From positions 124,001-188,000 of the forward strand of contig BLAL01000254.1 of assembly GCA_015698045.1 (NCBI GenBank): a stretch of DNA of 64,000 bases, given 5' to 3'. Position 1 is the stretch's first letter. Each line of letters begins with the position of its first letter. The position numbers were made by a program, and so were the translations under genes. Under the pieces are notes generated by a model. It was not told the DNA's origin, made no database searches, and saw only the letters and a list, made by a program, of their open reading frames with translations. Positions 1 through 13,348 of this stretch are shown here, piece by piece. The DNA comes from Rhizophagus clarus. Its lineage: Eukaryota; Glomeromycota; Glomeromycetes; Glomerales; Glomeraceae.

Positions 1-1149
1 TCACATAGTATATTATTAAAACCATCATTAAAATTATTTGATTTCACCAATTATTGCTTAAATTGTTTATGATATTATGTCGAAATGGTTTGCTGAGTAA
101 TAAATTTTAACAATTAAAAGATATTTTAAGTAAAACCTAAATTATTACATACTTTTTAACTCTCCTTCAACTTCTTTCTAGACAATTATTAACTTGTATC
201 TTTAAATTTTGCTACCTGGATAGTAAAAATCATGAATTAAAAAAAAGAAAATTGTTGATTTAATAAATAAATTATTAAATTTAATATTAAAAATCCTAAA
301 ACCTTTTATCACAATATTGTGCAATAGACTACATCTGAAGGCTATATCCGAAGGACACGAGATTCTTTTTTTTTTTTTTCAAAGCAATTTATACAGCAAA
401 TGTAGTATATATTCCCTTTTTAAACTCGCTTATTTTGTAAAAACCCTGAGTATTAAAACCCTGGGATATTTTAGACGGTACTTGTGAATGATTTAATTTT
501 GCAAAATTTGGAATCTAATTGATATAAAGTTAAATATCAGTCAATATTAATAAAGATATACAATTAAAAAAAAAATTTACATAAATTGAACCTTTTTATC
601 TTTTTAGTAGTTCAATAGCACCTTCGCTTGCATATATGAATATAAAACAGAATGACAGTATATAAATATCAGCCAGTAGCTCTTCCCTACATCACTTTAT
701 AATTTAAGTTAAGGGAAATATTTGCACGTTATTGTTGAAGTTCGGCAACTATTATTATATGGTCAAAATTGTTAGTTGAACTTTCTGTAGTTGTTTCTTC
801 CCAGAATTTCGAAGGTTGACACTGATTTTCTAATGATAATGATAATTAGCCATTTTTAAAAAAAGTATTTAATAACCATTCATTATGGGCCGAATAATCC
901 GTGATTATAAGTACTCATTATGTCAAAAATTAAGTTCCTAACAAGCTATAAACAAATTTCTAACAACTTATAAACGTGAATCGAAACCAAAAGTTTTAAG
1001 TTTAAAAAGTATACGTGACACTGATTATCAGAATGTAAAAGTCACGTGATCGAGAAATGCAATATAAACCAATAAAAACTTATTTTCGTTAATTTTCTAT
1101 TGTTCGCGACAAACTTCGACAACTTAATCAACCTTATCAACGATACCCA
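1..1149. other. AT-rich upstream region, no gene seen
   Basis: I found no reading frame, tRNA-like structure or repeat that I can support here. The sequence is AT-rich with homopolymer runs. The last 110 bases contain a palindromic TCACGTGA at 1042-1049 and probably hold the promoter and leader of the BTB gene that starts at 1150. Confidence 0.5.
1042..1049. promoter_or_regulatory. TCACGTGA E-box-type palindrome
   Basis: TCACGTGA lies 100 bp upstream of the BTB gene ATG. CACGTG is the core of bHLH (Cbf1-type) binding sites. The same core occurs upstream of PRMT1 (25775) and UPF1 (centre of the 30234-30265 palindrome). Binding is inferred only. Confidence 0.35.
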
Positions 1150-2829
1150 ATGAGTGAAAATACTACTAGTGCAACTTATGAATTTGCGTTCGAAGGTTTA
1201 GCTCAACTAAGTAAGGCAATATATAGCCCCGTCTTTTCTTCAGGAAGTGACCAGCACTTATGGCAACTTTGGATACAACCAGTGATTATAAATTTTCATT
1301 CCCTTTATTTTAAAGTTTTATTTGAGAATTTAATGCTAATTTTCTTTTATAATGCTAGGCTGATACTAATAAGGACGGTGAAGAATATTTATCTTTGTAT
1401 CTTTGCGTTATTCCTAATGCTAACGAAATTAAAACGGTTGAGCCATGGCGAGAACGAATGTTGACAACAGCGACAGTTTATCTTGCTGATCCCAGAACAC
1501 GAACTCGTATAGGGAGTACAATTTATTATACTAACAAAAATCTTAGAAAATTTTCTATTAGATGCTCTTATAGAGGTATAAATTGATTTTTTTTTTTTTT
1601 TTTTACTTTTATGATTTACTTAATGTGGTTAAAATGTTTTAGGGCGGGAATTTTTTGTTAAACGGTCCGTGATTCCATGCACCAAATTGGTTCTAGGAAT
1701 CGAATTTTTAAACGTTCCTTTTACCGAGAATTATGTTTTATGGAATGATAATAATTATGCTCCCCCAGAATCACTAGTACACTCATGGGGTACCGTTGTT
1801 AATAATCCGAGGATGGCAGATGTTTTATTCCAGGTTCAAGGGGAAATTCTCTGTGCAAATAAAGAAATTGTTTGTGGGAGAAGTGAATATTTTAAAGCCA
1901 TGTTTGCTAGTGGATATGTTGAATCTCGCATGATATCTGTTGCAGAATGTGGACGTTTAAGAAAACGACTTCGTGATTCTACAGGAAATGGAAAATTAAT
2001 GGAACGAAATATAGATATGGAAAGTTCTGGACAAGATATAGAAGATTTGGACAAAACAAAACAGGTTGAGATTAAAGATGAAGAGCAAAGGATTATTAAA
2101 AAACAACGATCAATTCATACAGAAAATTTTAGATCAACTACTCTTTATGCTACTAACAGTGATGTTGATGGGTTCTCTCAAAATAGTTCTATAAGTTACG
2201 GAATTGATGACAAAATTAATAATAATGGGCAAATAAATAACAGAAATGATCATGAAATCCCGGAGTCAACGATTAGATCAAAAAGCGGTACCACTGAAAG
2301 ACAAGTTCCTCAACAAGGAGATCGAATTTCGTCATCTGTTATAGATAAAAACAGTGGACCAGAAGCTGAAGTTGATGACGAAGAATTCCCCCAAGAATTA
2401 CCTCCTGGTTATTATCATGTTGTCACCATTACAGATTGTGATGCACCAACATTTTATTCTTTGCTCCACTATTTATATACTAATGAAATCACACTCTCCG
2501 AGCCTGTAGGAACTTCTAAAGTGACGTCCCTTGTAAATCTTTTTCGTCTAGCCGATAAATACCAAATTACTGATTTAAGACAACGTACATTGGCACGAAT
2601 TTACAAGGAATTGGCGATATCTAATGTTGCAGAAGTATTATTCAGTTTGGGTCATCAATGGTTAGATCTAAAAAAAGTTTGTATGGACTATATATTAAAA
2701 CATTTTGCAACTGTTAGAGATACTGAAGGTTTTAATAAGGTTATGGAACATCCTGAAAATTACACGGGCTTTAGTGAAATTGCAAAGGATCTTTTCAAAA
2801 AATTAAAGATCGCTGACGAAAGAGAATAA
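1150..2829 (+). CDS. MATH-like/BTB-POZ domain protein
   Basis: Three exons join in frame: 1150-1281, 1359-1575 and 1643-2829, giving 511 residues. The first 140 or so residues look like a degenerate MATH/TRAF-type beta domain (LWQLWIQP, YLSLYLCVIP, RKFSIRC). A BTB/POZ fold starts near residue 171 (NPRMADVLFQVQG, CGRSEYFKAMFASGY). It is interrupted by about 155 polar, Asn/Asp/Lys-rich residues and resumes at about 373 with VVTITDCDAPTFYSLLHYLYT. A BACK-like helical tail follows. Proteins of this type commonly act as substrate adaptors for cullin-3 ubiquitin ligases; that role is inferred from the family. The start is the first ATG in frame with the domain, about 100 bp after a CACGTG box. The gene converges on the ribosomal gene, with 168 bp between stop codons. 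The BTB call is firm, the MATH call weaker. Confidence 0.85.
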
Positions 2830-2997
2830 AACATTTATTAATAAAGGGATCACTTGAAATCTAATTAGTTATCATGATTAAGATATAGTCTTTTATTAGT
2901 GAATTTGGTAGTTACATTTTTAATATTTCTAAAAACTTTGCAAAAGAAGCATTATTTCATAAAAAAAAAAAAACTATTTAAAAAATATTCCATTAAT

Positions 2998-3365
2998 TTA
3001 AACTTTTGATGGATACATCATCTTAAATTTCAACAAAAATAATACGATTAGTATGAAAATAATAATAAACATAAAAAAGAAAACTTATTAATTTTTAAAG
3101 TTACTTACAATGCGTACGGAAGCACCAAAAATTTTTGGGGGTAGATTTTTTCTGAATTTAGCTTTCACAACACCACCATTACCATGAGGCCTATCGTAAT
3201 TTTTGATAAATTATTTAAATTCAAAATATATTTATTTTATCTTGAAAAAAAATAATTAAGAAATCATTACCTAGATATACGACCCCATATAACGCGAATT
3301 TTACTTCCATCTTTCTAAAAAATAATCAAGTTGATAAGAAAAAAAATTCTGAATATATAATAAAT

Positions 3366-3406
<41 letters not shown>

Positions 3407-3747
3407 AAAAAAAAAAAAATAATTACCTCCCGCTTAGCCCGATATATATAAGCAACACGTTTACCAAGGTAAAATTGTGTATCTGCCTTTGTTGCTACAC
3501 CCTCAATTTTGATTAAAGATGTATTTGGGGATTGATTAGTCTTTGAGCGCTTGTATCCAAGAACACGACCTTTGGAGTAAAGACTATTAATTTAACTACT
3601 TTTGTTAGTATTTGATTAAATTAAATCAAATATCAAAATATTTCATTCAGCTATAATATATTATAAAATCAAAATGACTTGTTTTAAAATTTTTAAAAAT
3701 TTAGGTTTTATTGAATAAATTACATACCGAACTGGTTGGCCAGCCAT
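2998..3747 (-). CDS. RPL33: 60S ribosomal protein eL33 (L35Ae family)
   Basis: Five exons on the minus strand (3747-3728, 3583-3427, 3314-3271, 3190-3109, 3021-2998) join with GT-AG borders into a 108-residue protein. It starts [19 protein letters not shown], continues with [20 protein letters not shown], and ends SVRIMMYPSKV. This matches the usual length of about 107-110 residues and the whole fold of eL33/L35Ae, a component of the large ribosomal subunit. The last exon encodes only seven residues and the stop. The intron between exons 2 and 3 contains a long poly-A run (about 3378-3419 on the plus strand). The ATG lies 180 bp from that of the next gene on the opposite strand, suggesting a divergent promoter. 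Confidence 0.95.
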
Positions 3748-3927
3748 TTTTTAAAGTAAATTTTGGAAGGAAGAAATATCAATTTTTTTTTTTCCGTTCA
3801 TACATTAAATTCTTGTCCAATCATTTTACTGGATCTGATCATAAAAATTAATAACCAATCAAATCTTTTAGGATATCTTTACTTACCACTTATCGGTGTT
3901 GTCTTTTATTCAATTCTCTTAATAGTA

Positions 3928-4571
3928 ATGGTATAATTTCGTTTCCGAGAATAATTTTATCATCTTCAACTAATGTGATTTGACTAATGCAATTTGATGT
4001 TTTTAGGGTGCAGTTAAGCGATATCCTTACCCTAAAGAAGTTTGGTAAGTCTATTATAACCGGCATTTTATGATACGCCTTAATTTAACATATTCAATTG
4101 TCTTAAAAAATATAGGTCTCCAGGTATTTGAGAATGTCGTTCTAGTAATATAACAGGTCACCTTTTATTAATTTAGTTTATTCTATAAGCTGGTGGATGG
4201 TGGAGTCGACCGGCTAATTGGAAAAGCAATACTACTATAATCACGGCAGGTATTTTTGCTATTGTAGGGTTTGCTTGGAAAATTTCCGCAGAGCGAGAGG
4301 TAAGCGTTTTATAAAATAGTCTAGTCATTTTATAAAATGTAATCTTATTTTTTTAAATACTAACACATTTGTAAATTCTAAATAATTAAATAATTTATTT
4401 TTAGTGGCGACATAACGAACCTAATCAATGGATTCCCTCAATGATGGTATGGTATTATCCTTCTATTATTATAAAAAATATCTATTTTTGCTAATTGTTT
4501 TTTATAATTAGTGGTCTAAACAATTTAAAGATGGAGAATATAAACATTTAAAGTTCGATCCAAAAAAATAA
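3928..4571 (+). CDS. Small conserved membrane protein, probably mitochondrial
   Basis: Six coding exons (3928-3930, 4007-4044, 4116-4123, 4190-4299, 4405-4446, 4512-4571) give 86 residues. The protein starts MGAVKRYPYPKEVWSPAGGW, has one hydrophobic helix (TIITAGIFAIVGFAWKISA, about residues 33-51), then a charged tail (EREWRHNEP, IPSMMWSKQFKDGEY). The pattern of a short N-terminal head, one membrane helix and a charged C-terminus resembles small mitochondrial inner-membrane or respiratory-complex accessory subunits. I recognise it as a conserved fungal type but cannot name it. The first coding exon would be just ATG followed by an intron, and exon 3 is 8 nt (GTCTCCAG). Both are needed to keep the frame and all borders are GT-AG; a TGACTAAT branch-like site precedes the first acceptor. 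The gene converges on the P5B ATPase. Confidence 0.75.
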
Positions 4572-4669
4572 TTGGATTCTCAATTAACTACGTAGTTTAA
4601 GTTATTATCGTTTTTACGAGTTAAGCCCATTCACTCAAAATATTAATGTAAATAATTCTTTAAAGTAAT

Positions 4670-7600
4670 TTACAATTCACTCTGTATCTTCTTGTATAAT
4701 TTCTTTTGTACTTTTACTTTACCATTAACTAAAATTCTAATCCATTGCGCAATACGCCCAAATGCATATTTTTCCATTAACCATGATACGATAAAGTCTA
4801 ACGCCGCAATATATACAATCCACCATCTAAAATAATTTTCAATAATTACAAGCTCAAATATTTCTTGCATTAAGTTAGTCGGAAAGAGGAGGATAAAAGA
4901 CGTAAGAAGTGAGAGTAAAATTGTTGAGAGGATAAAAGGAACTGTTATTTAAAAGGCAAAAACAACAGATCGTAAGATTAATAATTATAATTCTGAAAGT
5001 TCAAGTTAAAAATAAAATATGTTGATACCATTACTATACATTGATTTTCTGTAAGGTGGTCCGACACTAAAAACTGCAGCAATTAAAATGTATTGGTAAC
5101 ATGATAATAGAAACAATATGGTATTCTCGAAACTAGTGATATTATTCTCATCCGGATCAATAACTGGAGGTTTATACCTTAGAAAAGGAGAAAAATTAAA
5201 GTGATGAAAATAATATAAAATCTAAAAAAAAATAAACATTAAGTTAATCTTACCAAGGTTGCTTGCGTATTAAGAAATAAACAAAAAATTGGAATCCTGA
5301 TTGGATTAAGATTTGACCAATTAGAGATGTCAACACTCTTAGAGAAACTAAACTCGCAGTAGGCCGTTTAGGGTATATACGTGGGTAAGGCTCCGTGCGA
5401 CCCACTAATTACAAATATATGAATACAAAATATACACATCGAAATTATTTGAAAGAAGGAAAGAAAATAATCACTTACTTAAAATTGCAATTGGTAATAT
5501 TAAGAACAAATCTATGTAAAGGAACTTAAGATAAAATCAAATATTTAGAGTCGAAATAGAAATAGTAAATGAAAAATTGCATATTTCTGAAATCCATCTA
5601 CCTGAAAGTTTCCTAGATTAGAATCGAATGAATATAATAAACTGACAGTTGTAAACTGTATAATACTATATAAAGCCATGAACTTGAAACAACTGAAGCT
5701 TGTAACTAAGGCCGCGCGACCCTCCCTATCAAAATTACAAGAATTTAGATTAATTTTATGCATTTATCGATATATTTATAGTAATTAATGATCGCCTTAT
5801 CACTCACATGATAACTTCTATAACACAACCAATATCCATTGTGCGGCTGGTAAATGGTGCTGCTACAGAAGCTTCAGCCTCAGATAACGACAACCCAACG
5901 TCTGCTGCTTTCAAAGCACCACAATCGTTGGCACCATCTCCACAAAATCCCACACAATATCCCATTAGTTGTAATTTTTCCACAAGTTCGTGCTTTTCAT
6001 CAGGTGACATACGAGCAAATATTTGTCCCTTGATCAACATCTAACAATAACAAATGACGAATCGTAATTTGTAAAATTTATATGAATTAAAATTTTCGAT
6101 GTTGCTATAGAATATTTACCGTGAAAAGTGCAGTTTCGTCAGCAAAATCTACCATCCATCGGAATACATCACCTGTAACAGCAAGGTCATATTTAGAAAC
6201 ATTTAGAAGTGGATACTCGTTGGAGTAATTTGACTCTGGTTGAATTAATGGCTTAATCGATATTAAATTATTAGACTGAGTTAGTAAAAAATTTGATGAT
6301 TGATACGTAAATAAAATGAATTATCAAAAACCTTCAAAGTTTTCGAATCTAATAAATCTTTTGGGTCGTCCAAATTTTCCCATACAATTTCAGCTCTAGG
6401 TGTAACAGAAGAGCCCTCAATAAACCTTGGTATATACGTTTTAATATTCTTATTAACTAATCCACATTCACGTGATACGCTTACGGCAGTGAGGACATTA
6501 TCACCTGCATATATAAAAATATAAAATCGAATTAATGAATATTTTTCTTTTTAACCATCGCAAAAATTATTACCTGTACACATAATCTGTCGAATTTTTG
6601 CACGCATAAGTTTTTCAACAACAGGCGGTGTACCAGTTTTTAATTTATTCTCGAATATAATTATCCCCAGAAATTGCAAGCCTTGTTCTACTTGTTCCCT
6701 TTGAAATAGCGGATGTAAAAAATTTTATATAAAAGACAGTATAATAATAATGATGATAATAAACCCGAATCCAAAATAAAACCTTTTGATTTTCTGTGCC
6801 TTCATCCAATTTAAATTATTAAAGCTTTTGGAAGCACATGCGATAACACGAAAGCCATGATGAGTATAATAATTTAACAATTCGTCATAATCATCTGGAA
6901 CTTAAAAAATTTAAAATTATTAAAAAGGAAGCTAATGAAAAAAAATTACGTTGAGCTTATAATATAGATATTTACTGGTATCTGGTCTACAGATCTCACG
7001 CATAACTTCTGGTGCCCCTTTAACGTAAACTTCCATTGTTGGACTTCGCAATCGTTTGACTAAAACGCTCATACGTCGTAATGAAGAAACGAATTCGAAT
7101 GTTCGAATGATGCCGAGTTCCAAATATGATGTATTCTTAATAAAAGAAGGGAGAGAATGCTTAAGAACTAATCTATTGACAAAAAATATGTTTAAGAATA
7201 TATCACTTTTCTCTTACTTCGTTATTCAACAAATCAGATAAATTGAATTGTTCACTGCCCGGCGGCCTTACAACTGTTGGAATAATACTATAACCTCCTA
7301 TCATCGAAGTTGCAGGTTGGTCCATGGAAGACAAAGCGCTACTTGAAGTTTTTGCACCACTTGAAGGGTATGAGCTACTTTGTCCACTCTCTTCTAATAA
7401 CCATTTTGTAAACTCAAACATTTTCAGATCAAGAGGATCGCCAATTAATTCACCATTAACAAGCTTAAGAGAATGACAAGTCGTCATAACGTATAATATT
7501 GATACAAAATCAGACCCCCTTACGGATTTAGCGTCCACAGAAGGGTCATTCAGATCTACACTAGAAAGAGTATCGGCAGATGTATGAAGGTCTGAGAATC

Positions 7601-10234
7601 TTGAAAGATAATAATAATAATAATAAAATAGTATCAAATACATTAATACCAATAACATAAATGATATTGTTGATAAATCGATTTCAGTAAAATACAAACC
7701 TGTTTGTTTGTTGGTCCACACAACGTACCCCAAGTACGTCTAAGCCATCCTCAGTAAGTGTACCAGTTTTATCAAAGCACATAACATTCAATTTTCCTCC
7801 GATATTAACCCTTTAATCGTGTTAAAAATTTTTAAGCTTTCCTAAAAAGCTCTTGAATCAAAATTCACGAAATTAATTGGTAAATACCTTGCAGGGCTTA
7901 TGCAAAATATTTGTGCTTTCCTTAACCTTGCTAGAGAAAAGCTTGTACCGATAGACATTGTTGTAGGTAGAGCAGGAGGAACCACAATGGTAATAAGATC
8001 TAAAGCACGTACTATAATGATGTGATTATTTACTCCCATTCGTATAAAATTGAAAGTACTTATGAAAAATCCAATTCCAGCTAAAAAGTAAAAAGACTCG
8101 TCAAAACAATTCAAAGAGTTTGATTATATTGTTACAAACGAATAATACCTATAGCCGCCAAAACTCCAATAAACCTAAAAGAATCTCGATAGAATTTAAA
8201 CTTGTTTGGCTTTGGAAATAACATTGACCGGATAAGAGAGCCTTTGGTTGTATTAAATCCTATAATGTGGAATGGTTAACTTAAGGTGTATAACAAATGA
8301 TCTATTATCTTAATAATTTACCTGTCCTAACAACCAATGCCAATGCTACTCCTTCATCATCATTATTATCGGATATATTATTACTCTTAGTTTTTCTAAC
8401 TCGCACAATCCTTGTTCCGTTAAAAAGAAAATGTTTGGAAACTTCAGGTCGAACATTAACTCCCGTTAAATCCAACATACGTAATGTCGCATCTGTAATG
8501 GGTAGTTTAGAAACTGGAACTGACTCTCCTAAGGGAATTTAATACAAAAAAGTTATAATTATTACATAATAAGACATATTACAATTAACATTTACCGGTA
8601 AGCATGCTTTCATTTACTATACAATCGCCTGTTAGCAAAATTGCATCGCATGGATAAACATGTAGATTTGGATCAGAGATTTCAAATACATCTCCAGGTA
8701 CTAATTCTTCCGATGAAACATATCTCCCTATAATTTATTGTTAAATGTTAACTAAAAGACAAGAAATTTATCCATATTGTATATCGTAAACTTACATAAT
8801 CCGTTGCGAAATATTCTCACATCACAAACAAATTTTGACATTTCACGTAATCGATACATGGTCTATTTAAAAAAAAATATCATCAGCGAGTATTAAATAA
8901 CTATATATTATATATCAACAATATATATATATATTTTTTTTATTAACCTGTTTTGTTTCTATGAGAGTATTAATAACACTCGTAGCAGAAATGATAAAAA
9001 TGCACGTAGCATAATAATAATACTCATCGAGACACCAAAGTATCATTGAAAAAACTTGAAAAATATAGAATGGGTGTAAAACCTATAAAAAAAAATTTAA
9101 TTTCTGTCATATTCTTACTTGTATTTATATTTAAAATACTCGATTAATAATCAGACCTCATCTGTTAATAATTGTAAAGTAGATTTCTCCTGAACATCAA
9201 TTATATTCGATCCAAATATGATTTCACGTTCATTATAGACATCGCGAGTGATTCCTTTTTTTAAGTTTTTAGTAGATTTCCAGCTTGGATCCTTCCAAAA
9301 ACTAATAAAACTCATTAATAAACGTATCCTTATGCCTGAATTATAATTTAAAAACTTATAGATAGTAACCTATTTTGTAAAAATTTTTCAATTCCGGGAT
9401 GATAAATAAATCTTATATAACGATGATCAAAAAAGCGCAAATAATGCAAGATTTCATCAGGATAAGATTTATTACATGCTGCATCTTCATCGTCAAGTTG
9501 ATCGATTGAGAATACAGATGAAATAGTCCCACCGTAATATTTTCGTTTCACATATTCAATCGCAATTTCACCCCATTGACTCTAAAATGTAAGGCAATAT
9601 AATATAAATATAATCTTATTCTACATTCTTTCAAGGAGGAATATTTAAATTACAAACCTCTGCGACTACCCATTCAGCTTTTCCCATTACACAAACTTTC
9701 CCAACCCACCAAATCCATATTTTTGGTAACCATCGTGCAAGAAGATACAAAGCCCCTCCAGTCAAAAAACAAAAGATATAATATAAGTAGAGACGAAAAT
9801 GATTAAATTGGTAGCCCATTAAGATGATCTGAAGTGTAAATAAAAAAATTTAGAAGCAAAAAAAAAAACGTGAATATATATAAAATCAAACATACATTGA
9901 GGTCATCATCTTCTAGATAAACATTCTGGACAAAAGACAACCCGTTTTGATTTTCTAGAAATTAATGATAATATCAATAACAAATTTTTGTTACGAATGC
10001 GGAACTTACATATTAAAGATACTTACCTGATAAATTTACTACTATACTTCCTCCTTTGTTTGTATTTTTTAATAATGGCTTATTATCATTCGTCCCGATA
10101 CTCTCACTATCATCTTCCAATATGTCATGGTTATCTTCAAAGTTAAATTCTTCATTTTCTAAAGTATCTAAATTTGGATTTGTCATATCTGAACTGTTAT
10201 CTCCGCCTGCAAATTCTCGAGTTGCAAGTACCAT
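4670..10234 (-). CDS. YPK9: P5B-type ATPase (ATP13A2/Ypk9-like)
   Basis: A many-exon minus-strand gene; exon 1 is 10234-10027 and the last exon is 4941-4670. The acidic N-terminus ([11 protein letters not shown]) is followed by a first membrane segment ([20 protein letters not shown]). Then come the actuator motif MLTGESVPV, the membrane motif [11 protein letters not shown], the phosphorylation site [10 protein letters not shown], nucleotide-binding motifs ([25 protein letters not shown]) and the hinge [33 protein letters not shown]. The PPALP motif assigns it to P5B. Family members are vacuolar or late-endosomal transporters linked to polyamine export and metal tolerance; the substrate here is inferred. 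The C-terminal membrane helices are complete ([32 protein letters not shown]) and no catalytic residue is missing. The start is the most upstream ATG before the acidic head. Confidence 0.9.
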
Positions 10235-10661
10235 GCTCTCTTATTTGTGCTTTTATAAATCTAAAGGTTTAAAATTAAGAATATAAAAACAATAATGAAA
10301 AATATAATAATAAATAAATTATAAATAGTGTTCAAATGAGTCTATACGTATAAATATTAAATAAAAATACAACTACAAAACGTTAAAAAGCGCGAATGGT
10401 CATCGAAATTCGGGCGGCATGTGAGGCGAACTAATAATTCTGACAAGAAAAATAACGAATCAAGTTTCAGCACGAAAGTAAAGTTAAAACTTGATATTTG
10501 CGAAAACTGAATTAGAATTCTACTTCAAAATGCTTATGGCTATTATTTTCGCGATTCCGCAGCGATACTGCGATAGTTACTAAATCTACCAATGTTACAC
10601 ATTTATCAACGCCCATATTTTAAAGGCTGCGGTAGGTTTGCGATTTAGACGTTTTCGTAAT

Positions 10662-12099
10662 ATGGCCATTTTTCGTTACGCCTCTAGATTCACCTTTTCG
10701 AACAAAGTTTTTTTAACTAAGACACGTTCATTATCCGTATTACGTGATCAAGTAAAGAGTTTTTGTTTTTGCTTTTATTGTTACAAACACTATTTTCTAA
10801 AAAGTTGAGTAACCTTAGAACTTAGGCTCAAACGAAAAGTCAAACCAGGTCAAAATTGTAGAAGTTAGTCCTCGCGACGGCTTGCAAAATGAAAAACAAC
10901 AAGTGCCAACAGATATCAAAGTAAGCTTTATAAACAAGTTATCGAAGACAGGGTTGAAAGTAATCGAAGCAACTTCTTTTGTATCACCGAAACTAGTACC
11001 TCAGGTATGTAAAATGCGGCTTTTCTTCCACCACATTTTCATTGAAACCATTTACATATTTTTAATATAGATGGCAGATTGCAGTGAAATAATGACAAAA
11101 ATAACGCGCGAACCAGGAGTTAATTATCCAGTTCTAACACCAAATCTTAAAGGTTTGGAAAAGGCTATTTCCGTAGGCGTTAAAGAAGTAGCCATTTTTG
11201 GTGCTGCTTCCGAAAAATTTAGTCAAGCAAATATAAATTGTTCAATAAAAGATAGTTTATCTCGATTCCGTGAGGTAGTTGAACGTTCTAATTTAGCAGG
11301 AATCTCTGTAAGAGGGTAATTGTGTATTTATTTAATTTTATTTTTAATATTAAATTATATTAATTCATTTAATTTTAAAAGTTATGTGTCTTGTGTTCTT
11401 GGATGTCCTTATCAAGGAGAAGTCTCTCCTGAAGCGGTTGCTGAAGTCGCTGAAGAAATGTATAAAATGGGATGTTACGAGATATCTCTAGGAGATACAA
11501 TTGGTGTTGGCACACCTGGTGAGAATTATTATAGGAAACAAATACCAAGAATACAAATATGCGGTAAAATTAATTGTGACCAACATTATCGTTCATATTA
11601 AGGATCATTAATCAAAATGTTAGCAGCAGTACGTAAAGTAGTACCAATTGAACGATCAGCATTACACTGCCATGATACTTATGGTCAAGCTCTTGCTAAC
11701 ATATATTGCGCCTTAGAGGTTGGTTTTTATGCTAATTTTCAATTTCTTGGATCTATAATAACAGACTGTTTAATGTTTTAAACAACCATGTAGCATGGAA
11801 TAAGGGTTTTTGATAGTTCCGTTGCGGGTTTAGGTATGGATTTCTTTTATTAGTATTTCTCATCTCAATAACTTTGATTTATATGCTAATTACGATTATT
11901 AGGGGGGTGTCCTTTTGCCAAAGGAGCAACTGGTAACGTAGCAACGGAAGATGTGATATATATGTTTCAGGGATTGGGTTTTCATACGGGTGTGAATCTT
12001 ATCGATTTAGTGCACGTTGGTAATTATATTTCACAGCATTTAGGTAGACCGAACAGATCAAAAGTAGCTGTAGCTTTAAATGCCAAGAATAATTTATAA
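10662..12099 (+). CDS. HMGCL: Hydroxymethylglutaryl-CoA lyase, mitochondrial
   Basis: Seven exons (10662-10751, 10819-11004, 11071-11315, 11382-11518, 11603-11718, 11794-11833, 11903-12099) join in frame to 336 residues, the usual length. The enzyme cleaves HMG-CoA to acetoacetate and acetyl-CoA in the last step of leucine breakdown and ketogenesis. Visible motifs are [12 protein letters not shown] with the catalytic Arg-Asp near the start of the TIM barrel, [28 protein letters not shown] with metal-ligand His, and the signature [18 protein letters not shown] with the active-site Cys. Exon 1 encodes a basic, hydroxylated, acid-free leader ([17 protein letters not shown]) that looks like a mitochondrial presequence. 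The C-terminus (AKNNL) is not a peroxisomal signal. The start diverges from the P5B gene (427 bp apart) and the stop converges on MTR3, 75 bp away. Confidence 0.95.
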
Positions 12100-12174
12100 A
12101 TTACAAATAATAAAAATTTTATACTATTTTTAATAAATCAACCAATAATTAAAAATCCTAGTTATTATAGAATG

Positions 12175-13348
12175 TTACTGAATCCTATTCTTAACAGATT
12201 CTAATAGGCTATGATTCATAACTGAATATATTTTCGAACATGTATCAGTACATTGCTCGATAGCCTAAGTTTAATTTATGGAATAAGTTACTTTCTTGTA
12301 ATTACAATGAAATAACAGACAATGGAGAATAACCGCACCTGAGTAGTTAGAGATACTTCAACTTCTCCAGATTGTAAAATGTGTGTTACTTCGTTTAACG
12401 AAGGCATGTAAGACAAAACTAAAGATCCTGATTCACGCTGTTCTTCTACAAGATCACTGTCCATGTAAATATCCCCATCAATATATGACTATATTGTAAA
12501 TTAAATTAATGTCAATTTTTGAATTTATTTTTGTCTATTAAATTTCTTGAACATAATAATTACCGCAGAACAGGCTGCAACCTGATCTAGCATTTCTATA
12601 CCCGCATCAGCCACGGCTACTGATGCACACGTAATTGCAGCGGCAAGGCAAGATGCCATCCCATCATTCTCCAGTACACTTATATATATGTCAATAGTCG
12701 ATTTTGGTAATAAATCAAGTCGTATTGAAGGGGCCAACGCTTCAAATACAAGTTGGGACAATTCTTTTTCCTGCGCATCCTTCAAGTTATAGAAATAATA
12801 ATTATATTGTTTATTATTAGTAAATCCGAAATTTTTAAAAAAGAATCACTATAAATAACTTACGCGATAAGGTTGTCTACGTTTCAAACATGAAAATGGT
12901 GTAAATTTTATTTCACAATTTAAATTACCTTTCCCACTAAATGACGGAATTTTCGTTTGACGTGGACCATAACTAACATATGACAAATAAAATAATTAAG
13001 AAAAAAAAGAAAAAAAAAAAGGCGTTTATGTTTAAGGCTTACACTCCACAGGCTATCTTGGTTCGTCGCAACTCTATATATGCAGAGCCATTAGCTTGAC
13101 TTATAAGCCCGGTTTTTAGGACTAAACAAAAATAATTTCAACTATAGAACAATATTCCTTAAACAGAACGCGATAGCAATAAAAATTTTAGAACACATAC
13201 AAATCGGTCGAATATCCTCCAAGTTCCTTCCATCACGTCGCTGGCCGCTAACGTCCTTAAGTTGGATCTTTTCCTTATCAGAGGACTTTATGATTATTGG
13301 CGCAACAGTTACTTCAGGTCCTTGTATTCGTCTCCGATCTCCTGCCAT
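12175..13348 (-). CDS. MTR3: Exosome complex subunit MTR3 (EXOSC6-like, RNase PH fold)
   Basis: Six exons give roughly 265 residues. The N-terminus starts MAGDRRRIQGPEV. It leads into the RNase PH core: GQRRDGRNLEDIRPI, then KTGLISQANGSAYIEL, then CGVYGPRQTK. This matches Mtr3/EXOSC6 more closely than Rrp41. Later parts are DLLPKSTIDIYISVLENDG, a small Ala/Val-rich helix (AAAITCASVAVADAG) and SYIDGDIYMDSD. Mtr3 is one of the six catalytically inactive ring subunits of the RNA exosome, acting in 3'-to-5' RNA processing in nucleus and cytoplasm. The final exon (AIEQCTDTC to NRIQ) joins in phase 0. The ATG is 132 bp from that of the divergent TPR gene, so the promoter is probably shared. Confidence 0.88.

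Noticed and set aside
11774..11833. Possible frame break in HMG-CoA lyase exon 6 (ATGGAATAAGG)
   Set aside because: With the acceptor at 11,792-11,793 the exon reads [14 protein letters not shown] in frame, which suits the family, so no mutation is needed.
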